Source: Pseudarthrobacter naphthalenicus
GTDB taxonomy: Bacteria; Actinomycetota; Actinomycetes; Actinomycetales; Micrococcaceae
Direction: 5' to 3'
Length of the DNA stretch: 64,000 nt
Assembly: GCF_029076445.1 (NCBI RefSeq)
Contig: NZ_JARESG010000001.1
Location: 248,001 to 312,000, forward strand
Below, one piece after another: positions 17,376 to 26,523 of this stretch; position 1 is the stretch's first letter, and every line of letters starts with the position of its first letter. The position numbers were made by a program, and so were the translations under genes. The notes under the pieces are model-generated. The model did not search any database, had not been told where the DNA came from, and saw nothing but the letters and a program-made list of their open reading frames with translations.

Positions 17376-18617
17376 ATGACCGTCTTCAATGAACTCCGCA
17401 TGCGCCCGTCCACAGCCGCGAGCCGGGGATGGAACGCCTCCACCACAGCCCGGCTGGTCATGGCAGGGGCCGTGATCTCCCTGCTGCTGGTCGGTGCGAA
17501 CCTGGCCACACCCCTCTACCCGCTGCTGCAGGCAAACCTGGGGCTCTCGCCGCTCGGGGTGACCGCCGCCTTTGCCAGCTACGTCCTGGCGCTGGTGGCC
17601 ACGCTGCTGCTGGCCGGGCACTGGTCCGATCATATTGGCAGGCGGGCCGCGCTTATCCTTGCTGTCCTGGCTGGACTGGCCGGCGGGTGGATGTTCCCCC
17701 AGGCCGGGAACCTGCTGGCGTTGTCGGCCGGCCGGGCGCTGCAGGGTGTGGCTGTTGCGCTGGCCACCGGTGCCAGCGCTGCCGCCCTGCGGGAACTGCT
17801 CCCGTCCCGCCCCGAGTGGGCCTCCCGCTTCACCCTGCTGGCCACGGCCGGCGGCGTGGCGGCGGGTCCTGTCATCGGCGGCGTGCTGTCCCTGCTGCCC
17901 GGACCCACGACGGCACCCTACTATGTCCATTCCGTGGCACTCGCCGGAATGCTCGTGCCCTTGGTCCTCCTGAACGCCCGGCCCGCCATTAAGCCTCCGG
18001 CCGGACCGAGGCCCATCCTGGTCCTGGCTCCGCGCCGGCCGTCGGTGTCCACTGAGGCGCGGGGTGCCTTCTGGCTCGCCGCCGCCGTCGGATTCCTCAG
18101 CTTTTCCGTTTTTGGTTTTTGTCTCTCCCTGGCACCGGGCTACTTCGCGCAGGCCCTGGACACCGGCTCCCGCCCGCTGATCGGTGCCCTGGCCGGTTTG
18201 ACGCTTGGCGCCTCGGCGCTGAGCCAGCTGCTGGCAGCACGTGGACGCTTTGTGGTTCCGGCCGGCCTGGCGGTCCTGGGGATGGCCGTGCTGCTGCTGG
18301 CCACCGCCGCGGCCTGGCACAGCCTGTGGCTGCTGGTGGCGGCCAGTGTCTGTGCCGGGCTCGGTCAGGGCGTAGCCTTCCGGACCGTTTTCAACGATGT
18401 GGCCGCCAAAGTGGAGGTTTCGCAGCATGCCCAGGTGGTCAGCACTGTCTACGTCATCACCTACCTGGGCAGTGCCGTCCCGGTCATCGGGCTGGGCTGG
18501 GCCACCGCCGCGTTCGGGCTGGAGGCCGCAGTCATGGCGTTTGTGACCGTGTGCTGCGCTGCCGCAATGGCACTCGCCGTTGTGACTTTCCGGACCGCGC
18601 TGCAGCGGCAACGTTAG
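17376..18617 (+). CDS. MFS transporter
   Basis: About 413 residues with twelve hydrophobic segments. The MFS motif A lies in the loop after the second helix (GHWSDHIGRRAAL), and the fifth-helix region has GGVAAGPVIGG, motif C of drug-proton antiporters. The likely role is export of a drug or metabolite. The N-terminus of a longer frame (start 17187) overlaps the divergent Lrp gene and has no membrane character, so ATG 17376 is chosen; 17400 is possible. It is flanked by two Lrp-type regulators, suggesting amino-acid-responsive control. Confidence 0.87.
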   Translation: MTVFNELRMRPSTAASRGWNASTTARLVMAGAVISLLLVGANLATPLYPLLQANLGLSPLGVTAAFASYVLALVATLLLAGHWSDHIGRRAALILAVLAGLAGGWMFPQAGNLLALSAGRALQGVAVALATGASAAALRELLPSRPEWASRFTLLATAGGVAAGPVIGGVLSLLPGPTTAPYYVHSVALAGMLVPLVLLNARPAIKPPAGPRPILVLAPRRPSVSTEARGAFWLAAAVGFLSFSVFGFCLSLAPGYFAQALDTGSRPLIGALAGLTLGASALSQLLAARGRFVVPAGLAVLGMAVLLLATAAAWHSLWLLVAASVCAGLGQGVAFRTVFNDVAAKVEVSQHAQVVSTVYVITYLGSAVPVIGLGWATAAFGLEAAVMAFVTVCCAAAMALAVVTFRTALQRQR

Positions 18618-18629
18618 GAGCGGGAAGGG

Positions 18630-19133
18630 CTAGACCGGCAGCGGTCCGTGATTGCCCTGGATGTGCTCGAAGACGAGGGTGGTTTCGGTGTGGCCCACAA
18701 CGGGGTCGGTGGCCAGGTTGTCCAGGACCCAGTCCCGCAGGTCCTCGGTGCTTCCGACGGCGATGTGCAGCAGGTAGTCCACGGACCCTGAGGTGTGGAA
18801 GGTTGAGAGCACTGCGGGCAGGTGGGGCACCCGCGCCGTAAAGCGGTCGATCTGATCCCGATCGTGTGCCCGGAGCCGGACTGCCACCAACGCCTGGACA
18901 GACCGGCCGATCGCAGAGAGGCTGAGCTTGGCTTCAAAGCCTTGGACGATCCCTCGCTCGGACAGTGCACGGGTCCGCATGAGGGCGGTGGAGGGGGCAA
19001 TGCCCACCAGCTCGGCCAGTTGCTTGTTGGAGATCCTCGCATCGTCCACCAGGGCGGCGAGGAGCCGCTCGTCAATGGCATCCAGTGGTTCGACGTGGCT
19101 TCCCGGCCGGATGTTTTTTGGGTTGGTGCTCAT
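18630..19133 (-). CDS. Lrp/AsnC family transcriptional regulator
   Basis: A 167-residue regulator with an N-terminal helix-turn-helix (about 18-60; KQLAELVGIAPSTALMRTRALSERG) and a C-terminal ligand domain (about 75-155; TSGSVDYLLHIAV). ATG 19133 is preceded by GAGGAGATCC. It converges with the MFS gene ending at 18617 and lies downstream of the second MFS gene on the same strand. A TAGGAT hexamer in the upstream region (about 19166) is a possible -10 box. The two Lrp proteins in this cluster are only distantly alike, so they are not a recent duplication. Confidence 0.9.
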   Translation of the reverse strand: MSTNPKNIRPGSHVEPLDAIDERLLAALVDDARISNKQLAELVGIAPSTALMRTRALSERGIVQGFEAKLSLSAIGRSVQALVAVRLRAHDRDQIDRFTARVPHLPAVLSTFHTSGSVDYLLHIAVGSTEDLRDWVLDNLATDPVVGHTETTLVFEHIQGNHGPLPV

Positions 19134-19298
19134 GGGATCTCCTCAAATGTCCTTGAGTTCATCCTAGACGTCCGATTCCGCCCGATCATCTTCGGTCAGA
19201 GCCGATTCCCGAACAATCGCCAGAGGTACGGGCGGTTTCGTACAGATAGTTCTGCACGGGGCCCGGGCACGACCCCGCCCGCCCGCGACTTCCCCTGC

Positions 19299-20567
19299 TC
19301 ACGGCTGTACCGGCGGGTTCAGCCGCGGATGCACCACGGCGACCGTCACTGCCGTTACGAACGTCATGGCCACGATGACAAGGGTCAGGGCTGTCCAGCC
19401 GAGCGATTGGAAGAGCAGTCCGCCGGACCAGCCGATGAGGCTTGAGCCAAGATAGTAGGCTAGGTTGTAGAGCGATGCTGCCTGCGCCCGGCCGGTGGTG
19501 GCGATGGTTCCGGTCCAGCCGGAGCCGATGCTGTGTGCCGCGAAAAACCCGCCGGTAAAAATCACCAGCCCGGCAAGGATGACGGCCAGCACCGGTGTGA
19601 GCGTCAGGGCAAGGCCCGCGGCCATCAGCCCAAGGCCTGCCAGCAGCACACTCCGGCGGCCGAAACGGGCCGTCAGGCCGCCGGCCCACCGGGAGGTCAC
19701 GGTCCCTGACAGGTAGGCGAGGAAGATGAAGCTGATCAGGGTGGCCGGGAGCGCGAACGGCTCCGCGGACAGCCGGAAGCCCAGGTAGTTGTAAACCGCC
19801 ACGAAGCCTCCCATCATCAGGAACGCCTGGACATAAAGCGCCAGCAGCCGGGGGTTCCGTAAGTGGCCCCCGAGCGTTGCCAGGGCGCCGCGAAGGCCGG
19901 CCTTTCTGGTGGCCGCGAACCCTTTGGCCCGGGGGATGAGGATCAGGAAGAGGACGGCGGCCACGGTTGCCAGCAGGGACACCGCCAGGGCCGCTGTCCG
20001 CCAGCCCCACACATCACCCACGGGGCCCGCAACCAGCCGGCCGGCGAGGCCGCCCAGGGTGGTGCCGGCAACGTAGCTTCCTGCCGCCACGGCCGCATGG
20101 GCGCGGTTCACCTCTTCATTCAAATAGGCGATCGCGATCGCCGGAATTCCGCCCAGGGCCATGCCTTCGAACAGCCGGAGGGCAAGCAGCATCCCCAAGG
20201 TGGGCGCCAGTGGCACCAGGAGCCCAAAGGCGGTGGCTGCCGAAATGCCCCAGGCCATCGCCTTGACCCGGCCGATCCTGTCCGCCAGGAAGGACCAAGG
20301 GATAACGGTGACAGCCAGCCCCACTGTCGCCAGTGAGATCGTCAGCGCTGCCTCGGCGGCCGTGACCTGAAGGTCCGCAGCCATGATTGGCAGCACAGCC
20401 TGGGTGGAGTAGAGCTGGGCAAAGGTGGCCACGCCCGCGAAGGCCAGCCCCGCGAGGATCTTGCCGTAGGCGGCCGAGCCTTTAGGGTGGCCCTGCCAGG
20501 CATTCCCCTGGGACCCGCTGCTTCCGGAGGGGGCGGGCGATCCGGGTGGGGTGGCAAGGTCTGGCAT
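19299..20567 (-). CDS. MFS transporter, YnfM-like
   Basis: A 422-residue protein with twelve predicted membrane helices; motif A is FLADRIGRVKAM (about 91-102). The N-terminal 35 residues are hydrophilic (PGSPAPSGSSGSQGN). It resembles YnfM/AraJ-type exporters of small molecules; the substrate is unknown. It is divergent from the LysR-type gene at 20669, and an imperfect palindrome lies in the shared promoter. A -10 box (TACCCT) 6 bp before the ATG suggests a leaderless mRNA. The 165-base gap downstream to the Lrp gene shows no feature beyond that gene's promoter. Confidence 0.87.
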   Translation of the reverse strand: MPDLATPPGSPAPSGSSGSQGNAWQGHPKGSAAYGKILAGLAFAGVATFAQLYSTQAVLPIMAADLQVTAAEAALTISLATVGLAVTVIPWSFLADRIGRVKAMAWGISAATAFGLLVPLAPTLGMLLALRLFEGMALGGIPAIAIAYLNEEVNRAHAAVAAGSYVAGTTLGGLAGRLVAGPVGDVWGWRTAALAVSLLATVAAVLFLILIPRAKGFAATRKAGLRGALATLGGHLRNPRLLALYVQAFLMMGGFVAVYNYLGFRLSAEPFALPATLISFIFLAYLSGTVTSRWAGGLTARFGRRSVLLAGLGLMAAGLALTLTPVLAVILAGLVIFTGGFFAAHSIGSGWTGTIATTGRAQAASLYNLAYYLGSSLIGWSGGLLFQSLGWTALTLVIVAMTFVTAVTVAVVHPRLNPPVQP

Positions 20568-20573
20568 GAATCA

Positions 20574-20579
20574 AGGGTA
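20574..20579 (-). promoter_or_regulatory. -10 box of MFS gene (leaderless)
   Basis: TACCCT on the minus strand, exactly 6 bp before the ATG at 20567. The operator-like dyad begins 8 bp upstream of this box, where the -35 contact would be. Confidence 0.5.
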
Positions 20580-20587
20580 GGGGTTAC

Positions 20588-20613
20588 GGATTCATGCTTC
20601 CAATGCATGATCC
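20588..20613. promoter_or_regulatory. Operator-like dyad between MFS and LysR genes
   Basis: GGATTCATGC (20588-20597) and GCATGATCC (20605-20613) form an imperfect dyad with one unpaired T, around TTCCAAT. Its size and place in a divergent LysR/transporter promoter fit a LysR-type operator, by analogy with such loci. Confidence 0.45.
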
Positions 20614-20668
20614 AATTAGTATCAATAGCGAAGATGGAACGTTTACAGGCGCAACGAAGGACGAACCC

Positions 20669-21655
20669 GTGCTCACCGATCATCAGCAACTCTCAAAGCT
20701 CCTGCCGCTGCTGCCCATCCTTGCGAAACTCGGCCGCACGCAGCACGTCACGGAAACGGCCGAACTGCTCGGAGTACCCCAGTCAACGGTGAGCAGGGCG
20801 CTGTCCCGGGCCAGCGCCGTCGTCGGAACTGAACTGGTCATCCGGGACGGGCGGGGAGTGCGCCTCACGGCGGCCGCCACGACCCTGCTTCCCTATATCG
20901 ACGCGGCACTGAGTGAATTCCAGGCCGGACTGGACCTGGTGCGGCACGAATCGGATGTGGTGCGGGGAAAGATTTCGCTGTCCTTCCAGCACACGTTCGG
21001 CGAGGCCACGCTGCCCCTGCTCATCAGTGCCTTCCGCAGCCGGCACCCGGAGGCGGGTTTCATCCTGCGGCAGGGGGCCCGGGACGCCTGCCTCGCGGAA
21101 CTCGCCGCAGGACAGGCGGATCTCGCCCTTACGGCGCCTGTGCCCGGCGCCAGCAGCAGCATCGCCTCGAGCGCCCTGTACCGCGAGCCCCTGCGGCTGG
21201 TGGTACACCACGGCCACCCGCTGGCAGGCCGCCGCAGTGTGGCGCTGCAGGACATCCGCACAGACCCGTTCGTGGCGCTTGAACCGGGGTACGGCATGCG
21301 CTCGCTCACCGACGCGCTTTTCCGTGAGGCGGGGTTCCGCGCCCGGATCGCGTTCGAAAGCCAGGACACGCACACAGCCCGCGGCCTGGTCTCCGCGGGT
21401 CTTGGGGTCAGCATCCTCCCGCCGGGCGGCCACGGGCCAGGACGGCATGTCAGCCCGGAAACCGGAAACCTGGGCTGGGTTGAGCTGCCGCTGGAGTCTG
21501 CCCTCGCCTACCGGGAGATCGGACTCGGCTGGCGCCGGCGGAAACCCGGACCGGACGCGGAACCGGATGCCGTCAAGTATTTCCGCGAACTGGTGCTGCA
21601 GGAAGGGCCGGAACTTCTGGCCGGCCTGGTGGCCGCGCGCTCGCAGGGCAGCTGA
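20669..21655 (+). CDS. LysR family transcriptional regulator
   Basis: About 328 residues. The N-terminal helix-turn-helix (about 5-65; TAELLGVPQSTVSRALSRA) is followed by a LysR substrate-binding domain (about 90-290; RGKISLSFQHTFGEATLP). GTG 20669 is preceded by GAAGGA at 8 bases; a longer frame to 20594 would run through the operator-like dyad. The family controls a divergent neighbour and represses itself, so the MFS exporter at 19299-20567 is the likely target. The inducer is unknown. Confidence 0.88.
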   Translation: MLTDHQQLSKLLPLLPILAKLGRTQHVTETAELLGVPQSTVSRALSRASAVVGTELVIRDGRGVRLTAAATTLLPYIDAALSEFQAGLDLVRHESDVVRGKISLSFQHTFGEATLPLLISAFRSRHPEAGFILRQGARDACLAELAAGQADLALTAPVPGASSSIASSALYREPLRLVVHHGHPLAGRRSVALQDIRTDPFVALEPGYGMRSLTDALFREAGFRARIAFESQDTHTARGLVSAGLGVSILPPGGHGPGRHVSPETGNLGWVELPLESALAYREIGLGWRRRKPGPDAEPDAVKYFRELVLQEGPELLAGLVAARSQGS

Positions 21656-21690
21656 GGAAGGTCGTTTGGGACACGACGACGGCCCTTCAG

Positions 21691-21696
21691 TAGGCT
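21691..21696 (+). promoter_or_regulatory. -10 box of NAGK-like gene (leaderless)
   Basis: TAGGCT exactly 6 bp before the GTG at 21703. The same hexamer is used by guaA. Confidence 0.55.
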
Positions 21697-21702
21697 GATG
21701 GG

Positions 21703-22662
21703 GTGACTGACACCGAGCACCCCCAGGCCGCGCCCTCCGGAAACCAGCCCGGAACCGTACCATCTTCCCTGACCCGGTCAGGAGCCATTATCGGCCTGGA
21801 TATCGGCGGGACCAAGACCCGCGGCGTGCGCTTCGAGGACGGCGTGGCGGTGGCAGACCAGTCCGCGGGCAGCGCCAACGTCCAGAACGTCAGCCGCGAA
21901 CAGGCCGCGCTGAACCTTGCGGACCTATTCGCCCGGATCGGCGGCGGCGCCGTGGCCCAGGTATATGCGGGGGCCGGCGGAATCGACACCGACGACGACG
22001 CTGCAGCCCTCGCTGCGCTCATCGCGCCGCATGCCCCGGGCGCCAAAGTCACCGTGGTCCACGATTCGAGGCTGCTGCTCGCCGCCGGCGGTGCGAACAC
22101 CGGGGTTGCCGTGATTGCCGGAACCGGCTCCGCGGCCTGGGGCAGGAATGCGGCGGGGGAGGAAGCCCGCGCCGGCGGCTGGGGCTACCTGCTCGGCGAC
22201 GAAGGCAGCGGCTACTGGCTGGGCCGTGAGGCCGTCAGGCACAGCCTGCGCCGTATGAACCAGGGGCTCCCGGCCGACCAGCTCACCACCGCCCTGCTTG
22301 CAGCCTGCGGCGTGGACCACCCCAACCGGCTCATCGCGCTCTTCCACTCACCGGAAACCGGCCGCCGGTTCTGGGCCCAACAGGCGCGCCTGGTAGTGGA
22401 CGCCGCCGCGGCCGGCCACGAGGCCAGCCAGGCCCTGCTGGACCAGGCTGGCAAGGATTTGGCGGCGCTGGCCGCGCAGGCGCTCCGGAAGCTCGGAATC
22501 GAGGGCCCCGTTATCGTGGGCAGCGGGCTGGGCATGAACGTGGTCCCGCTGCAGGTCGCCTTCCGGAAGTACCTTGCCGCGGCCGGCATTACCGAAGTCC
22601 GGGTACTGGACCAGGATCCGGTGTTTGGGGTTCTGCAGTTGGTGCGGGAACCCGGTTCGTGA
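21703..22662 (+). CDS. BadF/BadG/BcrA/BcrD-type kinase, N-acetylglucosamine kinase-like
   Basis: A 319-residue member of the ASKHA sugar kinase group. The phosphate-1 motif GLDIGGTKTRG is at 29-39, the phosphate-2 motif VIAGTGSAAWG near 137-147, and GDEGSGYWLG near 164-173 matches the GSG region of NAG kinases. It probably phosphorylates N-acetylglucosamine or a similar amino sugar, for entry into wall recycling. The GTG start has a -10 box 6 bp upstream. No transport or deacetylase gene is adjacent, so the substrate remains an inference from the family. Confidence 0.83.
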   Translation: MTDTEHPQAAPSGNQPGTVPSSLTRSGAIIGLDIGGTKTRGVRFEDGVAVADQSAGSANVQNVSREQAALNLADLFARIGGGAVAQVYAGAGGIDTDDDAAALAALIAPHAPGAKVTVVHDSRLLLAAGGANTGVAVIAGTGSAAWGRNAAGEEARAGGWGYLLGDEGSGYWLGREAVRHSLRRMNQGLPADQLTTALLAACGVDHPNRLIALFHSPETGRRFWAQQARLVVDAAAAGHEASQALLDQAGKDLAALAAQALRKLGIEGPVIVGSGLGMNVVPLQVAFRKYLAAAGITEVRVLDQDPVFGVLQLVREPGS

Positions 22663-22686
22663 GGGAAGCCGGTCCTAAGCGGCCGG

Positions 22687-23715
22687 TCAGAATTCGTGGG
22701 AGCGCCGCCGCGGCGCGAGCCTGACTGCCGGCATCGGCGGAGCCGGGATGCGGCCGGCTTCTGCGCCGGCGTCGGGGCCGTGCCCCGGGACCAGCCCGTA
22801 GCGGGCCTCGCGGGCTTCTGCGTCGGGCAGGTCCGCCTGGGCCTCCCAGTCCCGGCGGGCCTGCTCCACCTCGTCGTGCGTGCGGCCCACGAAGTTCCAC
22901 CACATCAGCAGCTCCTCCTCGAAGGGCTCGCCGCCGATGAGCAGGAACCGGGTACCGGGCTGTGCCTCAACATCCAGCGCCTCCCGGCCGGCGCCCAGGA
23001 AGCCCAGCGGGCCCGGCAGGACCTCTTGGCCATCAAGCGTCAGCCCGCCGTCGAGCACCAGGACAGCATGCTCAAAAGCGGTGTTGAGCGGCAGGACCGC
23101 GCGGCCCTCGGACGCGATGTCGGCTCCGACGATGGGGGAGTACATGGCGGCCGGTGATACGGCCCCGGCGAATTCGCCCACCATGACAGTGGCCGTGAAC
23201 CCGGGCCCGGTTGCCGTGGGCAGATCGCGGTGCTGCTCGAACGCCGGTTCGCGGTGGCGGTCGCTATCAGGAAGGGCAACCCATAGCTGAAGTCCACGCT
23301 GCAGCGGCAGCAGCGCGCCGGCGTCGGGATCCGGCAGAACCGCAAACTCGGAGTGGGAGACCCCCCTCCCCGCCGTCATGATGTTCAGTTCCCCGGGCCG
23401 GACCACCACATCGCTGCCCACGCTGTCCCGGTGCCGGATGTTCCCGGCGAGGGGCCAGGTGACTGTCTGCAGGCCGGTGTGCGGGTGGGGGAGCACGGAC
23501 ATGGCGGTGCGGTCCGGGCCGAAACTGTCCAGGAAGCACCAGGCGCCGATGGTGGGCAGGCCGCGCTGGGGGAGGGTCCGCTGAACGTTCATGGCCCGCA
23601 CCCCACCCAACGGGACCTCACGCTGGGGCCAGAGTTGGAGGCAGGGGCCGGCCGTCCCGCCCGGTCCGGCGGGGGGACAGATTTCCTCTGTGGGTGCCAC
23701 TTCCAGGTTCGTCAC
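22687..23715 (-). CDS. Pirin family protein
   Basis: A 342-residue bicupin. The N-terminal cupin has the pirin metal site HPHTGLQT with a later HRDS and the glutamate of HSEF (about 77-128), matching the His-His-His-Glu ligands of characterised pirins. The C-terminal cupin follows at about 200-280. Some bacterial pirins have quercetinase activity; others bind regulators. The actual role is unknown. The GTG at 23715 has TAGAGT 6 bp upstream. It converges with the NAGK-like gene. Confidence 0.9.
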   Translation of the reverse strand: MTNLEVAPTEEICPPAGPGGTAGPCLQLWPQREVPLGGVRAMNVQRTLPQRGLPTIGAWCFLDSFGPDRTAMSVLPHPHTGLQTVTWPLAGNIRHRDSVGSDVVVRPGELNIMTAGRGVSHSEFAVLPDPDAGALLPLQRGLQLWVALPDSDRHREPAFEQHRDLPTATGPGFTATVMVGEFAGAVSPAAMYSPIVGADIASEGRAVLPLNTAFEHAVLVLDGGLTLDGQEVLPGPLGFLGAGREALDVEAQPGTRFLLIGGEPFEEELLMWWNFVGRTHDEVEQARRDWEAQADLPDAEAREARYGLVPGHGPDAGAEAGRIPAPPMPAVRLAPRRRSHEF

Positions 23716-23721
23716 AGTCCC

Positions 23722-23727
23722 ACTCTA
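23722..23727 (-). promoter_or_regulatory. -10 box of pirin gene (leaderless)
   Basis: TAGAGT on the minus strand, exactly 6 bp before the GTG at 23715. Confidence 0.55.
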
Positions 23728-23951
23728 GGTCCGGACGGGTCCCGTGTCAGGCACACGCCCGCGGAGGCACATCAACCTTTCCCAGGACCCATCCGGACAG
23801 GGCAGGGCAACGAATGAATGGTTACAGTAGGGATTCGCTTGCCCGGAATTGCCCGCGGATCTGGTTACGCGGGGAACTGATTGCGCTACGGTAAATATCA
23901 GCGAGCTTACGACCACCGCTTCACCGTCCGATGCCGTCCCAACAGAACGGG

Positions 23952-23957
23952 TAAAGT
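23952..23957 (+). promoter_or_regulatory. -10 box of OpuC-like operon (leaderless)
   Basis: TAAAGT exactly 6 bp before the ATG at 23964, which favours this start over ATG 23976. Confidence 0.5.
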
Positions 23958-23963
23958 CCGGGA

Positions 23964-25064
23964 ATGGACCCAGCCATGATCGAGTTCCAGAGCGTCACCA
24001 AGCAGTACGAGGGCGGGAATCCGGCCGTGGACAGCCTCACTATGTCCATCGACAAAGGATCCATCACCGTTTTTGTGGGACCCTCCGGCTGCGGCAAGAC
24101 CACGTCCCTGCGAATGATCAACCGCATGGTGGAGCCCACCTCGGGCGTTATCACCGTGGACGGGCGTGACGTCACCACGGTTGCAGCCGCGGAATTACGC
24201 CGGTCCATGGGTTATGTGATGCAGTCCTCCGGCCTGATGCCCCACCGCTCCGTGCTGGATAACATCGCCACCGTGCCCCGCCTGAACGGTGTCTCCAAGG
24301 CGGAGGCCCGCAGGCGTGCCACGGAACTGCTCGACGTCGTCGGGCTGGCTTCATCGCTCGGCAAGCGGTATCCGTCCCAACTCTCCGGCGGCCAGCAGCA
24401 GCGCGTTGGCGTGGCCCGGGCGCTCGCCGCCGATCCGCCCATCCTCCTGATGGACGAGCCGTTCAGCGCCGTGGACCCGGTGGTCCGGGACGAACTGCAA
24501 CAGGAGCTCCTGAGGCTGCAGCAGGACCTCGCCAAGACCATTGTCTTCGTGACCCACGACATTGACGAAGCCACCATTCTCGGCGACAAGGTGGCCGTGT
24601 TCGCCGTCGGCGGGAAGCTGGCACAGTACTCCACTCCCGAAGAGATTCTGCGTGCCCCGGCGAACGACTTTGTGGCCTCCTTTGTGGGACGGGACCGGGG
24701 CTTCCGCCACCTCGGGTTCACCACGTCCGACGCCGTGACCATCCATCGGGTGCCCACGCTGATAGTTCGCGGCGGCCAGTTCGACGGCGACCCTGCAGCA
24801 GTGACCGACTGGCAGCTTGTGGTGGATGAGGGCATGCGGCCGCTGGGCTGGGCGCGGCCCGGGACCAATACTGACCTGATCCCGGGAGGATCCCTGTTCC
24901 ATCCGGGCGAATCCCTGCGGCGGGCGTTGGACTCAGCGCTTTCCTCCCCGTCCGGCCAGGGCGTGGCCGTGGACGGTGAGGGCAGGGTCCTGGGTGCCAT
25001 CAGGGCACAGGAAGTCCTGGAAGTCATTGAGGCGGCCCGGCAGGTAAGACAGGCTGCACTCTGA
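23964..25064 (+). CDS. ABC transporter ATP-binding protein, OpuCA/ProV-like
   Basis: A 366-residue ATPase. Walker A GPSGCGKT is at 39-46, the signature [16 protein letters not shown] near 140, Walker B LLMDEPFSAVDP near 163, and the H-loop THDIDE near 196. The C-terminal part (about 255-366) is the regulatory, CBS-like region of betaine/choline importers. It energises the two permeases and the binding protein encoded next. Substrate is probably a quaternary amine compatible solute such as glycine betaine, choline or carnitine. Its stop shares one base with the next ATG (TGATG). Confidence 0.9.
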   Translation: MDPAMIEFQSVTKQYEGGNPAVDSLTMSIDKGSITVFVGPSGCGKTTSLRMINRMVEPTSGVITVDGRDVTTVAAAELRRSMGYVMQSSGLMPHRSVLDNIATVPRLNGVSKAEARRRATELLDVVGLASSLGKRYPSQLSGGQQQRVGVARALAADPPILLMDEPFSAVDPVVRDELQQELLRLQQDLAKTIVFVTHDIDEATILGDKVAVFAVGGKLAQYSTPEEILRAPANDFVASFVGRDRGFRHLGFTTSDAVTIHRVPTLIVRGGQFDGDPAAVTDWQLVVDEGMRPLGWARPGTNTDLIPGGSLFHPGESLRRALDSALSSPSGQGVAVDGEGRVLGAIRAQEVLEVIEAARQVRQAAL

Positions 25065-25774
25065 TGGAGTGGTTTCTGGCGAACAGCGGAATGGTCCTGG
25101 AGAGGGCAGGGCAGCACCTTGTCCTCGCGCTGATCCCGATGGTCCTGGGGCTGGTCATTTCCATTCCCCTCGCCCAGTTGGTCCGGACCCATCCCGCGCT
25201 GAGATCCGTTGTGGTGACGGCCAGTTCACTGCTGTACACCATCCCGTCCCTTGCCCTGTTCATCATCCTGCCCTCCCTCCTGGGAACCCGGATCCTTGAC
25301 CCGCTCAACGTCATTGTCGCGTTGACCCTTTATGCCGTGGCCCTGCTGGTGCGGGCGGCCCTTGACGCATTTGACTCCGTGGAGGAGGACCTCCGGCAGG
25401 CGGCCACCGCCATGGGCTACAAGCCCTGGCTCCGGTTCGTGCAGATCGATCTGCCGCTTTCCCTCCCGGTCATGTTTGCCGGGCTGCGCGTGGTGTCCGT
25501 CAGCAACATTTCCCTGGTGAGCGTCGCTGCCCTCCTGGGCGTGGGCAACCTGGGGATGCTGTTCACCGACGGACTGCAACGCAACTTCGTCACCGAGGTT
25601 GTGGTGGGAATCCTGGCCATCCTGGTGCTCGCGCTGCTGATGGACGCCGTGCTGGTGCTCCTTGAGAGGCTGCTCACCCCGTGGACCCGGGCCGCCAAAG
25701 TGGCCGGCCCCTCGGTGCCGGTCAGCGCACAGTACGTGGCCGACGCCACTGTGCATACAGGAGCCGCGCCATGA
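25064..25774 (+). CDS. ABC transporter permease, OpuCB-like
   Basis: A 236-residue inner-membrane permease with about six helices. The EAA loop that meets the ATPase is seen as DLRQAATAMGYKPWLRFVQIDLPLS (about 109-133). It starts on the last base of the ATPase stop and overlaps the next gene by 4 bases (ATGA), so translation is coupled. It pairs with the second permease as a heterodimer. Confidence 0.9.
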   Translation: MEWFLANSGMVLERAGQHLVLALIPMVLGLVISIPLAQLVRTHPALRSVVVTASSLLYTIPSLALFIILPSLLGTRILDPLNVIVALTLYAVALLVRAALDAFDSVEEDLRQAATAMGYKPWLRFVQIDLPLSLPVMFAGLRVVSVSNISLVSVAALLGVGNLGMLFTDGLQRNFVTEVVVGILAILVLALLMDAVLVLLERLLTPWTRAAKVAGPSVPVSAQYVADATVHTGAAP

Positions 25775-26523
25775 GCAACATATTCACGGACACCATCGGC
25801 TGGCTCGCGGACCCGGTCCACTGGACCGGCAGCTCAGGAATCCCCGTCCGGCTGACCGAACACCTCCAGTACAGTGCGCTGGTGCTCGTCATTGCGGCGG
25901 CGATCGCGGTCCCCACCGGGCTCTACATCGGGCACACCGGCCGCGGGCGGGTGGTGGCCGTTGCGGTGGCGGGTGCGCTGCGCGCCCTGCCGACCCTGGG
26001 CCTGCTGGTCCTCTTTGCCCTCCTTGCCGGGAGTAGCCTGATGCCCCCGGTCTGGGCCCTCGTGATCCTCACGGTCCCGCCCCTTCTCGCCGGCACCTAC
26101 GCCGGGATCTCCAGCGTGGACAGGACCGTGGTGGATGCCGCACGGGCCATGGGCATGACCGAACTGCAGATCCTCTTCAAGGTGGAGGTGCCTAACGGAC
26201 TGCAGGTGATGTTCGGCGGCATCCGCACCGCCGTCCTGCAGGTCATCGCCACGGTCTCCGTGGTGGCCTACCTGCCGCTGGGCGGTCTGGGCCGGTACCT
26301 GTTTGACGGACTGGTCCTGCAGGACTTTCCCCGCATGCTTGCCGGCTCGCTGCTCATCGCCGGGCTGGCGATCGTTGTTGACCTGATCCTGGCCGCCGTG
26401 CAAAGAACCATTCTTTCGCCGGGCCTCAAAACCGATCCCCGCGGTAGCCGCACGGCCACCGCCGATCTCCCAGCTGCCGCGCCTGCGCCAGCTGCTGTTC
26501 AAGGAGGTACCTATGAAAGATAA
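25771..26523 (+). CDS. ABC transporter permease, OpuCD-like
   Basis: A 250-residue permease with the EAA loop VDAARAMGMTELQILFKVEVP (about residues 120-140). The ATG at 25771 overlaps the previous stop; a longer frame starting at 25681 lies inside that gene. The C-terminal 30 residues are hydrophilic with an Ala/Pro tract, and the gene overlaps the following binding-protein gene by 11 bases, where that gene's own AAGGAGG site is found. Confidence 0.9.
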   Translation: MSNIFTDTIGWLADPVHWTGSSGIPVRLTEHLQYSALVLVIAAAIAVPTGLYIGHTGRGRVVAVAVAGALRALPTLGLLVLFALLAGSSLMPPVWALVILTVPPLLAGTYAGISSVDRTVVDAARAMGMTELQILFKVEVPNGLQVMFGGIRTAVLQVIATVSVVAYLPLGGLGRYLFDGLVLQDFPRMLAGSLLIAGLAIVVDLILAAVQRTILSPGLKTDPRGSRTATADLPAAAPAPAAVQGGTYER

